Shown here piece after piece: positions 12,584 through 26,281 of a stretch of DNA of 64,000 bases; the stretch's first letter is position 1; the number at the start of each line of letters is the position of its first letter. Location of the stretch: positions 5,723,058-5,787,057 of the forward strand of contig SCHM01000003.1 in assembly GCA_004123355.1 (NCBI GenBank), in the 5' to 3' direction. The notes under the pieces were generated by a model. It worked only from the letters and a program-made list of their open reading frames with translations. It was not told the DNA's origin and did not search any database. Made by a program: the position numbers and the translations under genes. This DNA comes from Amphirosellinia nigrospora. Taxonomy: Eukaryota > Ascomycota > Sordariomycetes > Xylariales > Xylariaceae.

Positions 12584-13136
12584 CTGGACTGGGTGCTCGA
12601 GTCTGACCACGGGTTGCTCGAAGTAGTGGTAGTTGGTCTAGCGCAACGTGCTCTCGAAAGTGGTGACAATGGCTCGTGAAAACTCAGGTCGGACAAGACA
12701 TGAGAGACACCATGAAGCGAATGGCAGGTCGGATGTAGTTGGAGAGCAGAACTTCAATTCGGTCTCCACTTTGGCAGCTGATCAGGTCACTAGCAGACGG
12801 GCCGGGGGTGACGGGGACGGCGACAAAAACGAGAACAAGAGGGTGATTTTAGCAGAGGTGAAACGGAGGAGATGGGTAAGCATGGGTATTGTGTCAATAC
12901 CATACCACGTAGGGGTGTCCAGGGGTACGGGTACGGGTACGGGGATGGGGTGCGGTAGGGCCCAGGAACAGGAGCCTGGGTGCCGTTTGCGGTGCTGCGT
13001 AGAAAGGCCGTGGCGAGGTCAATGGCGGCAGACGGGCTGGCGTTGTAGAGGAGGATGTCGGAACGAGGTTTGAGGGTTGAGGAGAAGAGAGCTGTTTTGT
13101 GGAAGAACGGGGGTTGCGATGTCGAGTTAGTATTGA

Positions 13137-13340
13137 TGGTGTAGGTAAGGTAGGCAAGTAGGTAGGTAGTTTAGCGGCGGCGGTCGATAATAATAGGTAG
13201 GGGATCGACGAAGGGCTGCACTTGGTGACTTGGTGCTGGTGTTGGTGCTGCCGCGGTGCGGAGATGCTGTAGTGTAGTGTATGTAGGTAGTGTAGTTGTC
13301 GGCTAGCCGGCCTGGTTGGTACTGTAGGAGGTTTAGGTGG
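13137..13340. repeat. GTAGGTAG-type simple-sequence tract
   Basis: This is a degenerate run of GTAGGTAG/GTAGTGTA units, the same motif that recurs at 32.6 kb, 47.9-48.0 kb and 59.4 kb. It lies in the 5' flank of the kinase gene. Confidence 0.5.
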
Positions 13341-16300
13341 GTAGGTTGTGTAGCATTCAGTGTCTTCAAGGTTGTATGTATGTAAGTATGCACGCTGTAG
13401 TGTAGAGCCTTTGACGACGTTCAATTAATTAATTAATCGATCAATCAATGGGAATCGACAACCGGCGAGGTGGAGACTTGGTACAAACTCGACTCCTGGA
13501 ATGGACGGTCAGGCCGGACGAACAAGCAGTCTGGGACGGACTCGCGGTGAGAGCGAAGCGTCGTAGTATTATTCAACAGGTACCGGCAGGTAAGCCCTGC
13601 AGCGCAACGATGGTGGTAGCAGCGGTGCTGGGCGGGCGCTGGGCGCTGTGGACGCTGGATGCTGGACGGGTGCTTGGAAGGGTGGAGGAGGGCCGATGCG
13701 GTGGTCACTTCTGTAGCGTACCAATACAATACGCTAACTGGGTTCAGGGCTGTCCGTGGGGGACAATGTATAACATATGCTTGCGGGTACTTTCGACAGT
13801 AGCAGCAACGTTAGCAGAGTTGATGAAACAAAGATGTGGGGTTAGGTATATATACTCACAGGATATACAGCCAGACCAAAGGAGTGGCCGTTGATATGCT
13901 GGTTAGCCTGCTTAAATTACCAGGTTCAGCTTGGCTGTCGTAGCCGTCGTAGCATGAGAGGTAGTGTATACTAGAAACGTGGTATTTGGTGATTCATTGA
14001 GACAACACGCCAGTTTAGGTGTTGCGGTGAGTTGTCGAGCAAGAATGATGTGAATACCGAGCAAGCTTTCGGGGACAATATGTAGGTAATAACTGGACTC
14101 AATGAACACACTGTGTGCATGTGGTGCACGACAACAAAGTATATCTTGTTACGTTGATACCTGGCAAGGCATGCTATACCCGGGCAATAATCATACTAGC
14201 AGGGGGGGGATAAGAATATTTACAGGTTGATTACGTTGTAATCGCTGATAGGCAGGTTGGGTTGTCTATAACTTATAAGCCAAAGGGCCGGGCAGTTGAC
14301 TCCTTGTTTCTTTAGTTCCCGAGTTCTTTGTTTGGTCTTCTGGTACCTTTGTGATCTCCTTTTAGATGGACAAATGCACAGAATTGCCACAGAATAGATC
14401 CAGGTCCAGGTCCAGGTCCATCATTTCACCATTGGTGCCGTGCTAGCTTTATGTTTGATCGCCTCTGGCTGTCAGCTAGCTGCAGTTGCCAGCCACTAAC
14501 TACATATAAGCCAACCAACTGTGAGAATGGTTCAGGTTGAATGCTACTGTACCTGAGGTACTGTACCATGCCAATACCATATCATACCTACCATATCTAA
14601 GGTACCTGCAACTGCTCTCTGGCATGCTCCGACGCACCGCACCCGCACCTCGTGGCTTTGGGCCGTCGGGCTTCTTTGTCCCACCCACACCTCATCGTCT
14701 CCTGCGCCCCGCTCTGGGCAGAACACCTACCTGAATATAAAAAACGCCACACCACGCCGTCGCAACCCTGTACTCTGTAGCCATGCCGCGAGGTAATCAT
14801 CCGCTTAGGCCTGGCACCACTGCACCGTATAGGGACTACCTCTTGCGCTAACCAGTCTAGGTTAGTAGATCGCATCCCCTCTTCATAGTGTACTTTTGGC
14901 CAGTAGGTCCTGTCTTAAATTCCAAAACGGGACAAGTGCGAAAGGTGTTGTGACCGCTTTCGAGGGATCAATAAGATTAGCGGTCTACGTTATTGAGTCA
15001 CCCTTGTGCCTCAGTAATTGATAATACACTACAGGTGTTGCAGCAGAGAGCGGTAGGTTGTAGCACGTTGTTACTTAAAATACGTTGCACATATGGCAAT
15101 TCTTGTGAGAATACCTAGGAAGCGTGCCATCAATTGGCTCTTAGAGTTTGGTTCTGCTTTATGAACAAATGCACGTATACCTGTTTTTCTAAGACCTATT
15201 GTGTGCATTAGCCATGTTACATTGGCACCCACAGTCTAACCTCAACAGATCTTTTGCCTTATTAAGATGGGCAGTGTTCTCGCCATGGGTTGCAACAGGG
15301 CCGGCACAGTCGATAATTGAGCATAATTGGCTCTCGCCAGGTGCCTCGAAATCGATCTCAACATATCTGAGCGGCGTCTTCAATCCAATTGCCATTGAAT
15401 AACTGTCAAGTGCTGTCCGTGCCAAAGTTACAAGACAGGTATTTGGAGTTTCCAAGTTTCATGGTCCAATCACATGAACGAGAACATGTATTGCATCTTC
15501 TTTACTTTGCCATATGAACTGACTTTATATATCACGAAAGAACAAGCGTGCCATGTGACTCTCCAAGACGCAGTCAGCTAGACAAGATGCCCCAGCCTGG
15601 TCCCATCTCGGCAAGAACCACCTCCAGTCACGACTAGTGGTGTAGGCTGGGAGGCCGACAAAGGTTCCGGGGACTAGCGCCAAGCTTATTAATCCTGCCG
15701 ATTGCGATGCCATATCCCAGGCTATCATGGCGAACGAGTCAGTGGCCGAAACTAGTTGTGCTTTGCGATGGCAGGGAGATTGCTGGCCGATAAATGACTT
15801 CTTGAATCAAGGAATACGAGATACGGGTGGAACTAATCGGGAGCATGAACATCTCTCTGAGGCCCAAAAAGGAAGACTGAATGTTTAAGCTGCAGTCGGT
15901 ATATATATTGTGTATACTAATATACCCCAGGCGGGCGAAGAAACAGCTAATTTCCTACCCACCTTGGCTCACGTGGAAATCCGAATGCTGGCCACGTTTA
16001 TCTTGCGGCAGGTTCTGCGCAAGCGGACCGCTGAAGCGTTACGTTAGGGTACCTTACCATTGGCAGGCAGGCAGCAGCCCTATAAGAGATGTCCTGCCAT
16101 CTGCTGAACTGACCAAAGCCAGGTAGAACGTCCAATCGCAGTTGAGTTCTGGTCTTCCCAATGGAATGGGAAAGGAAAAGAAAAAAAAAGAAAAAACGAA
16201 GAGGGAAAATAGCGCACCGGTTAGCACTTGCCACTACGCTGGCCTGCATACATTTTGCTGGCCTTCTTTAGAGGCTTTGACCGAACTGCAAGTTTACGTA

Positions 16301-18502
16301 TGAGATCTATTTATGGATATCTGACACCCACCCTCCACTAACAACACCTCAATCAAATGACGACCATATTCATACTTTCTCTCGGGCGTCATTATACCGC
16401 TCGCGCCGGTCTAGAACTAGGAAGATCAGCTCGCGAATCGCCCTTTATCTTAGTTCGATCATGGTTTTACATGTGCTCGCTCATTGCTTGATCCATATTA
16501 GCATACTACAGGTCAGATATTTCGACGGATACGTCTAGGTTCGTTTGATCCATGTCGGATGCCATGCACGCCAACGCAGATCCCCAACGAACACCGGTGT
16601 CTGTATGATAGGTCAGAGTGTTGCTGCTATTTCGCCATAACAACAGCACAGGCAACATAGACATATCATCTGGCGAAGTTATGATAAGGAGTTTTCGACC
16701 TCAAGCCACATCGTCGTCTTTATCATCCCAGAAAGTATATTTACTTGGGTACTTGATATCAACATCTGATATTCTCGCCACGAGATGAAACCCGCGATTG
16801 ATCAACAACCTTTGTTGGAGTACAACAATTGCTTCAGTACTGCGGCTATGACTCAGCAGAAGCACCTCGTTCTTCCTTTTGTTTGGATACAATCCACTCT
16901 TATGGGAATCCAATCCTAACAACATGCATCGCGGCTAATAATAAGCTGCAGGAACTAGATAATGACAAAGTCAAGGATTTAGGAGAATTGGATACCCAAG
17001 CTGTTCTCAACGCACGGGGAGGACGAACACAGAATTCGTACGTCCCACAGAGGTTGATACCTACAACCCTGCTCGCACAATAGGAATTGCGGAAGCGGCG
17101 AAAAGGCCCGTGCGTGTTAACAACGTTACGAGGAGGTCAAAAGTGTGAGACAAGATCATATGTCAGAATACGCATCTTCATGTTAATCCCCTTTTTCTAA
17201 ACCTTCTAGAAAGAAATCCGCCCGGTCTCTCCAAACTCCAAACTACCAGGAATAGGGATTGGTGGATTCGATAGTGTCTTCCCACTCGCCACCACGTTGC
17301 ATGGGGCGTTGCATGGAACGTCGGCCACCCCTTTCTAGAACATTTCCCTTTTAGGCTCGGAAACAGGGGTTCTCCGACCCAGGGTCTTCCTCAGCTCGGG
17401 TAGTGTAGGGGGGTGTTATTATTAGGGACGGCAGCCTCACCTGCCACTGTTTCATCCGGTTTTCATCGACGACTGGTAGGCTTCTGACAACGTTTGGCGA
17501 GAGTTGTCATCATACACTAGTAGAAATATGTTCATTGCTGTTCTCATTGGTCCAAGCTTGACCGTAAAGCGTTGCTATTGTTTTCACCGCTAATTCAATG
17601 TTTCGCAGATAATTTCCATCAGATAAAGAAACTCGTGGTTGGAGCAACAACACAATACTTGCCATGCTCAATAGTTTCAAGGAACCAATCTCGCCAACGC
17701 AATTTCGTGCCAGTATGCAAACCGTCAACCAACCAAGAATCAGGATTTCAGTCGTCGCGTCTAATAAAACTCCTTCCTAGGTTTGAAATACCGCAACCGG
17801 ATTTGTATCCCAGAACCCAGACCCAAACACGATGCTACGTTTAGGTTTGGATTATGTTGGCCGTTTCTGGTAGAGAAGGATTGATGTGCGCGTCATCCCG
17901 AAGGTATCCAGCCAATCCTTGAATTTCAACTGCTGTATCCCGAACTTCAACCTCAGGTGAACCGCTGTTGGCGCCCAATGCCCTCTTGCAGCTGAGTTTT
18001 TTTCCTCACGTGGACATGAAAGCCACAACGCCGTTGGCCGCCGTTGAAGCGAACCGTTCATCTCACTTCTCGGCAAATAGGGACTGTTTACGTCAAGTAT
18101 ATTCATGTCGCATCTGACAGGTCGAAAGAATCGTGACATGTGACCAAAAGTATAATCGATACTGTTGGCGACTACCTACACCAGTACTCTTCAAACCCGA
18201 CAACCACGGACTAACAGCAATATGACCATTTATGCGACGAAAAGCGTGACGAGAGCAATTTGACAGACCTCATATTTCGTGTCTGACATTTGAAGAACCA
18301 CCCATTACCACATTTTGATTGGCTTTCCTTCCTATCTCCTGCAGAATGAGGCGTATGGGCCGATCTAGAAGCGCCAAAGAAAGGCATGAATGAACGATAG
18401 TATTTCAATTCCAGCCGCTGAGCGAGTAGTAGCCGTTCGCAAAAGGAATGTCTCAAAATTCTAAATATGGCTTTGTTGTGCATCCATCCGTCACCGTTCG
18501 CA

Positions 18503-18525
18503 TGCTGCTGCTGCTGCTGCTGCTG
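18503..18525. repeat. (TGC)n / (CTG)n microsatellite, about 7.7 units
   Basis: An uninterrupted trinucleotide tract outside any supported coding region. Confidence 0.85.
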
Positions 18526-19048
18526 ACGCCGCCAGCTACTAACGACGTGTCACCCTGAATTCCACGTGGCGTCGCGTTCCTAGATAGGTCAGGATGAATC
18601 AATCAATCAATCCGGCGAAGCTATCTAGAAGCGTTTGAAACACACACAACTTCTCCAGAGAAATTGCATGACCACCCCCCATATTGATAAGCACGCCATT
18701 GCCACAAATGGACGGCCGCCTCGTGTTTTTTGCATGCAGACAGGGTAACGGTAACAACGCAGGAGCCGGTTGATCATTAAACTCGGTGATGCGCCCCAAA
18801 TTCGCTTTGCGATACACGTCATGCTGTAACATTAATTTCATATTCTTTACATACCGCCCCAGACGTCGGTTGTCAATTCGAGAAAACACAAGTCTCGGGC
18901 GTTCCTTTTATTGATTGAGGTAAATTAGCGATGCGACAAAAACGTGCGCGAGGAAAATCAGACCAGATCAGGTGATCAGACCGTGCGCGAAGGAAGCAGA
19001 CACAATGATGTCAAAGCTGAAGCTGAATGGAAAGGAGGAGCCCCCGTC

Positions 19049-19177
19049 TTATCTAAACAAAAAAGTTCCTCCGACGATATCTCCGATTAGGTACTGTATG
19101 ATAAGATAATAAAAAAGAAATCCGAGCAAGGTTCCGACCGCTGATGCAAAAACTGACGTGCCTCGTTATCTCCGCGG
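19049..19177 (+). promoter_or_regulatory. Putative nitrogen-control region of niiA (GATA and NirA-type sites)
   Basis: HGATAR-type sites (bound by AreA/NIT2) occur at 19049-19054 (TTATCT, i.e. AGATAA on the other strand), 19099-19104 (TGATAA), 19104-19109 (AGATAA) and 19165-19170. An exact match to the NirA/NIT4 consensus CTCCGHGG (CTCCGCGG) sits at 19170-19177 and shares one base with the last GATA site. The cluster is 660-790 bases upstream of the niiA ATG. The consensus sequences are established knowledge; binding here is inferred. Confidence 0.5.
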
Positions 19178-19836
19178 CGTTCAACCCTCGTGGGATTGAA
19201 GACGTCTCATTGGCCCGTCGCTCTCGCACTAAGTTCCCCTTATCAAACAGCCGACCAACCGGCCCCAGACAGATCTCACGACGTTTCGTAGCCCAAAATG
19301 GGCCTTTCATTGACGCTTGGAAGAGCGGATGGAACTCGGTGTTGGAACAGATCCATGGAGATGTCTTCATCGCGGCCGCCAGATCGATCTGTGTAGCGGG
19401 GGGAATGGGTCTGGTCCGTATAATTCCCTTCCGTGGCTACTCCAAGTCCTACGGGGTCCAATGGGGTCTTGCATCGTGATAATGCCTGCGATCTGTCTCT
19501 GGGTATAATGCTACTTAGAGACTTGACTCCGGAGATGCACATCTCCAGAGATATATACGACGATGGGATAAGATACAGTCAGTTGTTCGACGTCAAACCA
19601 CCAAGTGACACTATGTAGATTTCCGTGCTTCTGCCTTTCTCCCCTTTCTTCTCCATGGCCATCTCTCTCCTCGTCCCATCGTTAATTCTATCGCGCTTTC
19701 GCCATTCGAGATTCTTGTGAACTTTCGTGAAGTTGTATACTACTCTTTGCTTTTTATGCCGTACGCTCTTGTATACTTACTACCAACGTAACACCCGGAC
19801 GTAGCATCGGCTCCCACTCTTGGTAACCATCAGATC

Positions 19837-22800
19837 ATGGCCGCGGCTGATAAGAGGACCAGGCTGGTCGTTGTCGGCTTGGGCATGGTCGGGATTGCCT
19901 TCATGTGAGTGATTCAACAAGGATGAGACAACCTCGACGAAATCCCAGACTAATTCTTTCCCTAGAGAGAAGGTATTGAAACTAGACGCCAGAGCTCGCG
20001 AGTACGACATTATAGTCATCGGGGACGAACCCCACTTCGCCTACAACCGCGTTGGCTTAACGAGTTTCTTCGAACACCGGAAGGTCGAGAACCTGTACTT
20101 GAATCCGCGAGAATGGGTATGAGAAGAGAGTCCTCGTGAGGGAGTCTGGGTATACGTACTTGCAGGCATTAACGAGCGCTATAGTACGCCAAACATGCCA
20201 CCGAAAACCAGCTCAACTACCACCTGAACACACTGGTGACGGAGATCGACTCGGCAAATAAAACAGTAACCTGCGCCAACGGCGAGGTCGTTGCCTACGA
20301 CGTCCTGGTGCTGGCCACGGGGTCCGACGCCGTGCTGCCGACGCAGACGCCCGGGCACGACGCGAACGGCGTCTTTGTCTATCGCACGATAGACGACCTA
20401 CAGAAGCTGATCGAGTTTGGCGAGGTGCGCAAGGGCACCGTGGGCGCCGTGGTGGGCGGGGGCTTCTCGGGCTCGAGGCCGCGGCCGCCATGCTGGACCT
20501 GCACTGTTTCGAAAAGGTGAAGCTGATCGAGCGGAACCGGTGGGTGCTGAGCCGCCAGCTCGACTCCGAGGCCGGCAATCTCGTCGTCGAGAAGGTCGCG
20601 GATCTCGGCATCGATGTCATGCTCACGAAGCGGGTCGCACGGATCAAGACGGACGGCCCGGAGAGTAACAGCGTCGCGGGCGTCGTGTTCGAAGACGGCG
20701 AGGAGATGGAGTGCTCCACCATCTGCTTCGCGATCGGCGTGCGTCCCCGCGACGAGCTTGCGCGGCGGGCAGGCATAAGATGCTCCGAGCGGAGCGGCGG
20801 CGTCCTTGTCGATAATGACCTGTCTACGAGCGTGCCCGGCATTTACGCCATAGGCGAGTGCGCGAGCTGGGAGAACCAGACCTTTGGGCTGATCGCCCCG
20901 GGCATCGAGATGGCAGACGTGCTCTCGTTCAACCTCACGCAGGCTAAGCTGCACCAGCCCAGGTCCTTCAAGCGGCCGGATCTGAGCACGAAGCTCAAGC
21001 TCCTCGGCGTCGACGTCGCCAGCTTCGGAGATTTCTTCGCCGACCGGGACGGTCCTAGCTCGCTGCCCGCCAAGGCGGCGTGGAAGAAGACGGCGAGCCC
21101 GATGGGGGAGAAGCATGCGCCACAGGTCCAAGCCCTCGTGTACAAGGACCCGTTCGCGCAGGTGTACAAAAAGTACCTTTTTACGGCTGACGGTAAGTTT
21201 CTACTGGGCGGTATGATGATCGGCGATACGAGCGACTACATCAAGCTAGTTCCCATAGTCAAGGGGCAGAAAGAGCTCGACGTGCCGCCGTCGCAGCTAA
21301 TCCTAGGCGCGAAGAAGGGAGAAGACGACGGCGGCGACGACCTGGACGATGACACGCAGATCTGCTCGTGCCACAACGTCAGCAAGGGGGACGTGGTCAA
21401 AGTGGCAAAGGACGGCACGTGTAAGTCAATCGGCGAGGTGAAAGCGTGCACCAAGGCCGGGACAGGCTGCGGCGGGTGCATACCGCTTGTGACGAGCATC
21501 TTCAACAAGGCGATGAAGGACATGGGCGCCGAGGTCAAGGACTACCTCTGCGCGCACTTTAACTACTCGCGCGCGGACCTATACAACATCATTATGGTGA
21601 AGCGACTCACGACTCTCCCCGACGTCATGCGCGAGGCCGGGAAAGATGGGGACTCTGACGGTTGCGAGGCGTGCAAGCCGGCTGTGGCAAGCATCTTTGC
21701 CTCGCTGTGGAACAAGCACATCATGAGCAAACCCCTTCACGGCCTCCAGGAGACGAACGACCGGTATCTAGGTAACATCCAGCGTAACGGGACATACTCG
21801 GTCGTCCCACGGGTGTCGGCCGGTGAGATCTTACCCGAGCACCTGATCGTGCTCGGTGAAGTGGCCAAGACATACGGCCTATACACCAAGATCACAGGCG
21901 GCCAGCGTATCGACCTGTTCGGCGCCAAGAAGCAGGACCTACCCGACATCTGGAGACGGCTCATCGAGGGCGGTATGGAGAGCGGACACGCCTACGCCAA
22001 GTCCCTGCGCACCGTCAAGAGCTGCGTCGGCAGCACCTGGTGTCGGTATGGCGTGGGCGATAGTGTGGGCATGGCCGTGCGCGTTGAGGAGCGGTATAAG
22101 AGCGTTCGGGCCCCTCACAAAATCAAGGGCGGCGTAAGCGGTTGTGTGCGCGAGTGCGCCGAGGCGCAAAGCAAAGAGTATATTTCCCCCCTTCAACCCA
22201 TGTAAAAACATAGCGTGTAGAATAAGCTGACAAGCTCATAGCTTCGGTCTCATCGCCACAGAAAAAGGGTTCAACATCTTCGTGGGCGGCAACGGTGGCG
22301 CAAGCCCCCGACACGCAGAGCTCCTCGCAAAAGACGTGCCGCCGTCCGAGGTGATCCCGATTCTAGACCGGTACTTGATGTTCTACATCCGGACGGCAGA
22401 CAAGCTGCAGCGGACGGCACGCTGGCTCGAGGCGCTGCCCGGCGGCCTCAGATATCTCAAGGAAGTGATACTGGAAGACAAGCTAGGCATCTGCTCGTCG
22501 TTGGAGGCGCAGATGCAGGAGCTCGTCGACTCTTTCTTCGACGAGTGGGCCGAGGCAGTCAACGACCCGGCCATCGCCTCCAAGTTCCAGCAGTTCGCCA
22601 ACACCACCGAGACGCTCGAGACGGCCGAGCTGGAGCAAGATCGCGGACAGAGTCGGCCCGTGTTCTGGCCCGCCGAGCCCGCGACCGACGACTTCAAGGG
22701 GCTGAGGAACCGCTGGTCCACCACGGCCTGGCAGCCCGTCCTCGAGGCGAGCTACTTCGCAGACCGCAGACGCCACGCCGAACGGCATCTCCGCCAACAT

Positions 22801-23460
22801 CAAGCGCGGCGACACGCAGCTCGCGCTGTGGCGCGTCCGGGGCCGCTATTACGCCACGCAGCAGATGTGTCCGCACAAGCGGACGTTCGCGCTATCCGAG
22901 GGGTTGATAGGCCAGGACGTGCTACCTCCCACGCCGCCCACCACGCCGTCGCCCCTTCTTCACCATCCGCCACTCCCACGGATACTCCCACTACTGCCAC
23001 CGCGACGGCGACAGCGGCGAAAGAACCCTGCGGTTCCCCAAAAAGCCCCTGGGTCTCCTGCCCCTTCCACAAGCGCAACTTCGACCTATCCTCCGGCAGC
23101 TGCGCCAACGACGCAGCGCTATCCATCGCCACCTTCGACGCCGAGGAGCGGCCCGACGGCCTCGTGTACATCAAGCTACCGCCCATCGAGGAGCTCGACG
23201 CCGAGCTCGGGACGGCCCGGTGGAAGGTGAAGAAGGGCGATTTTTCGCCTCCCGCGGACGGTAGCAGCGGCGGGTTCGCCGAACTCGATCGCAAGATCGG
23301 CTTCAAGGGCCGCAGGGCCAAGAAGGTCGGCGTCAAACCTATCGCCGCGGCCGATGACGATGATTCGCCTATCGTGCGCAAGGCTTTGCGGGACTTGCCG
23401 GTTGATAAGGGAATGATGATGTCTATGGGCGGGGGGTGCGGTGCTGCGCCTGAGTGGTGA
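19837..23460 (+). CDS. niiA: Nitrite reductase [NAD(P)H], siroheme enzyme
   Basis: Cytosolic enzyme reducing nitrite to ammonium in nitrate assimilation. Exons are 19837-19904, 19966-20116, 20185-22177 and 22242-23460, with introns of 61, 68 and 64 bases that all join in phase. Domains in order: an FAD-binding motif near residue 12 (VVVGLGMVG), a NAD(P)H-binding GGG motif at about 20455, a BFD-like [2Fe-2S] part ([13 protein letters not shown] and [11 protein letters not shown]), and two ferredoxin-like halves. Next come the siroheme/[4Fe-4S] cysteines (SCVGSTWC and [14 protein letters not shown]) and a C-terminal Rieske pair (QMCPHKRTF and SCPFHKRNF). Three frame breaks are inferred. One is a missing G in the run at 20458-20462 that restores [10 protein letters not shown]. 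One, near 22765, looks like an extra C or the loss of two bases. One is a missing C at 22952-22955. A Pro/Thr/Ala-rich insert of about 35-40 residues separates the two Rieske motifs. The body is clearly more GC-rich than its surroundings. No nitrate reductase gene is beside it. Confidence 0.93.
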
Positions 23461-24410
23461 TGATGATTCCGCTTCCTTTTCAGGAGCTTTTGCTTTTGGG
23501 CTCGGCTTGATTCGTAGGAAAGGCTGGGGAGACACTATTTGTGCATAAGGTATACATCAGGTATTCAGGAGTTCAGCTTTCACGGAGTAAACGAACGGAT
23601 GGTAGGACTCACTCGCTTAATCTCTGACAGCGAGACTTGAAAAAAGGTAGCCGAGTATACCAAGTTCATCCACCCACTACTATGCATCATATTAACGAGT
23701 AGGTATGAAAAGAGTGAGCAACCTTCTATACTAGATAGAAATCATACAATGTCTAAACAACTACCAGTGTATAGGACTAAATGAGACAAAGGATTAACTA
23801 AGCCATGTGAGATTACCAACAACAGTATTTTACCTACGGCATACAAACGAGGCTATAACTGTCATCTGTTGCCTCATTAGATAGCTAATAACATATTAGA
23901 CCAGCAGATGACCCTGATTTAAATAGACTGAATCTAGAGCTTACGTGATGACATGCATAGCCATAAGTACATCAGCTTAACTGCACTCTAACCAGGGCCA
24001 TAGATATCCAAGTATCTGAGCAGATCAACAAAGCATCTTCCCACTTTCTTACTAAACCTACGTAGATGGAATATACAATATAGACCAAACCTAGTTGGTG
24101 GTAGATATTGGTGCAAGAATTTTATTCGTTTCTTGTCACTATAGGCAATTAATAATTGCTCTCCTTTTTTGCTCCAGATGACGAACACCAAAGAGGTATA
24201 TCTAACGAACTCTGGAGGACACTCAACGTCACAGTTGATCAGTTTCATTACAAGACAAGGACTAACTTCCAGGTGACACGGAAAGTAATCCGAGAATAGG
24301 AGGGGCATGGCAAATCGTCAGTTTACCACAAAGCCCGGGACCATTTTGATGCGGCACCTTCGAGTTCAGCCGGCGTCGCTCATCCAAGATTAGGTATTAG
24401 AAGGGAACAT
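23461..24410. other. Intergenic, convergent 3' ends of niiA and beta-tubulin
   Basis: AT-rich. A minus-strand ATG frame at 23988-24308 (106 codons) has no domain and lies within what is probably the beta-tubulin 3' region. Nothing else was seen. Confidence 0.5.

Positions 24411-26281
<1,871 letters not shown>

Larger units (their letters stand above)
12584..18999. other. Gene desert upstream of the kinase
   Basis: About 6.4 kb with no supported gene. From 12.6 to 13.5 kb the minus strand is pyrimidine-rich with many ACCTACC units, in keeping with the promoter and leader of the kinase. Open frames in this interval are low-complexity or lack domains. Simple repeats include AATT/ATCA units at 13423-13447, AGGTCC triplication at 14400-14420, and a TGC tract at 18503. 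Confidence 0.5.

Noticed and set aside
12648-13424. Long frames on both strands upstream of the kinase
   Set aside because: They arise from GTAGG/CCTAC simple repeats and pyrimidine-rich leader sequence, with no conserved protein pattern.
20213-20842. 209-codon minus-strand frame opposite nitrite reductase
   Set aside because: A shadow of a GC-rich coding exon; Arg/Ser/Pro-rich with no domain.
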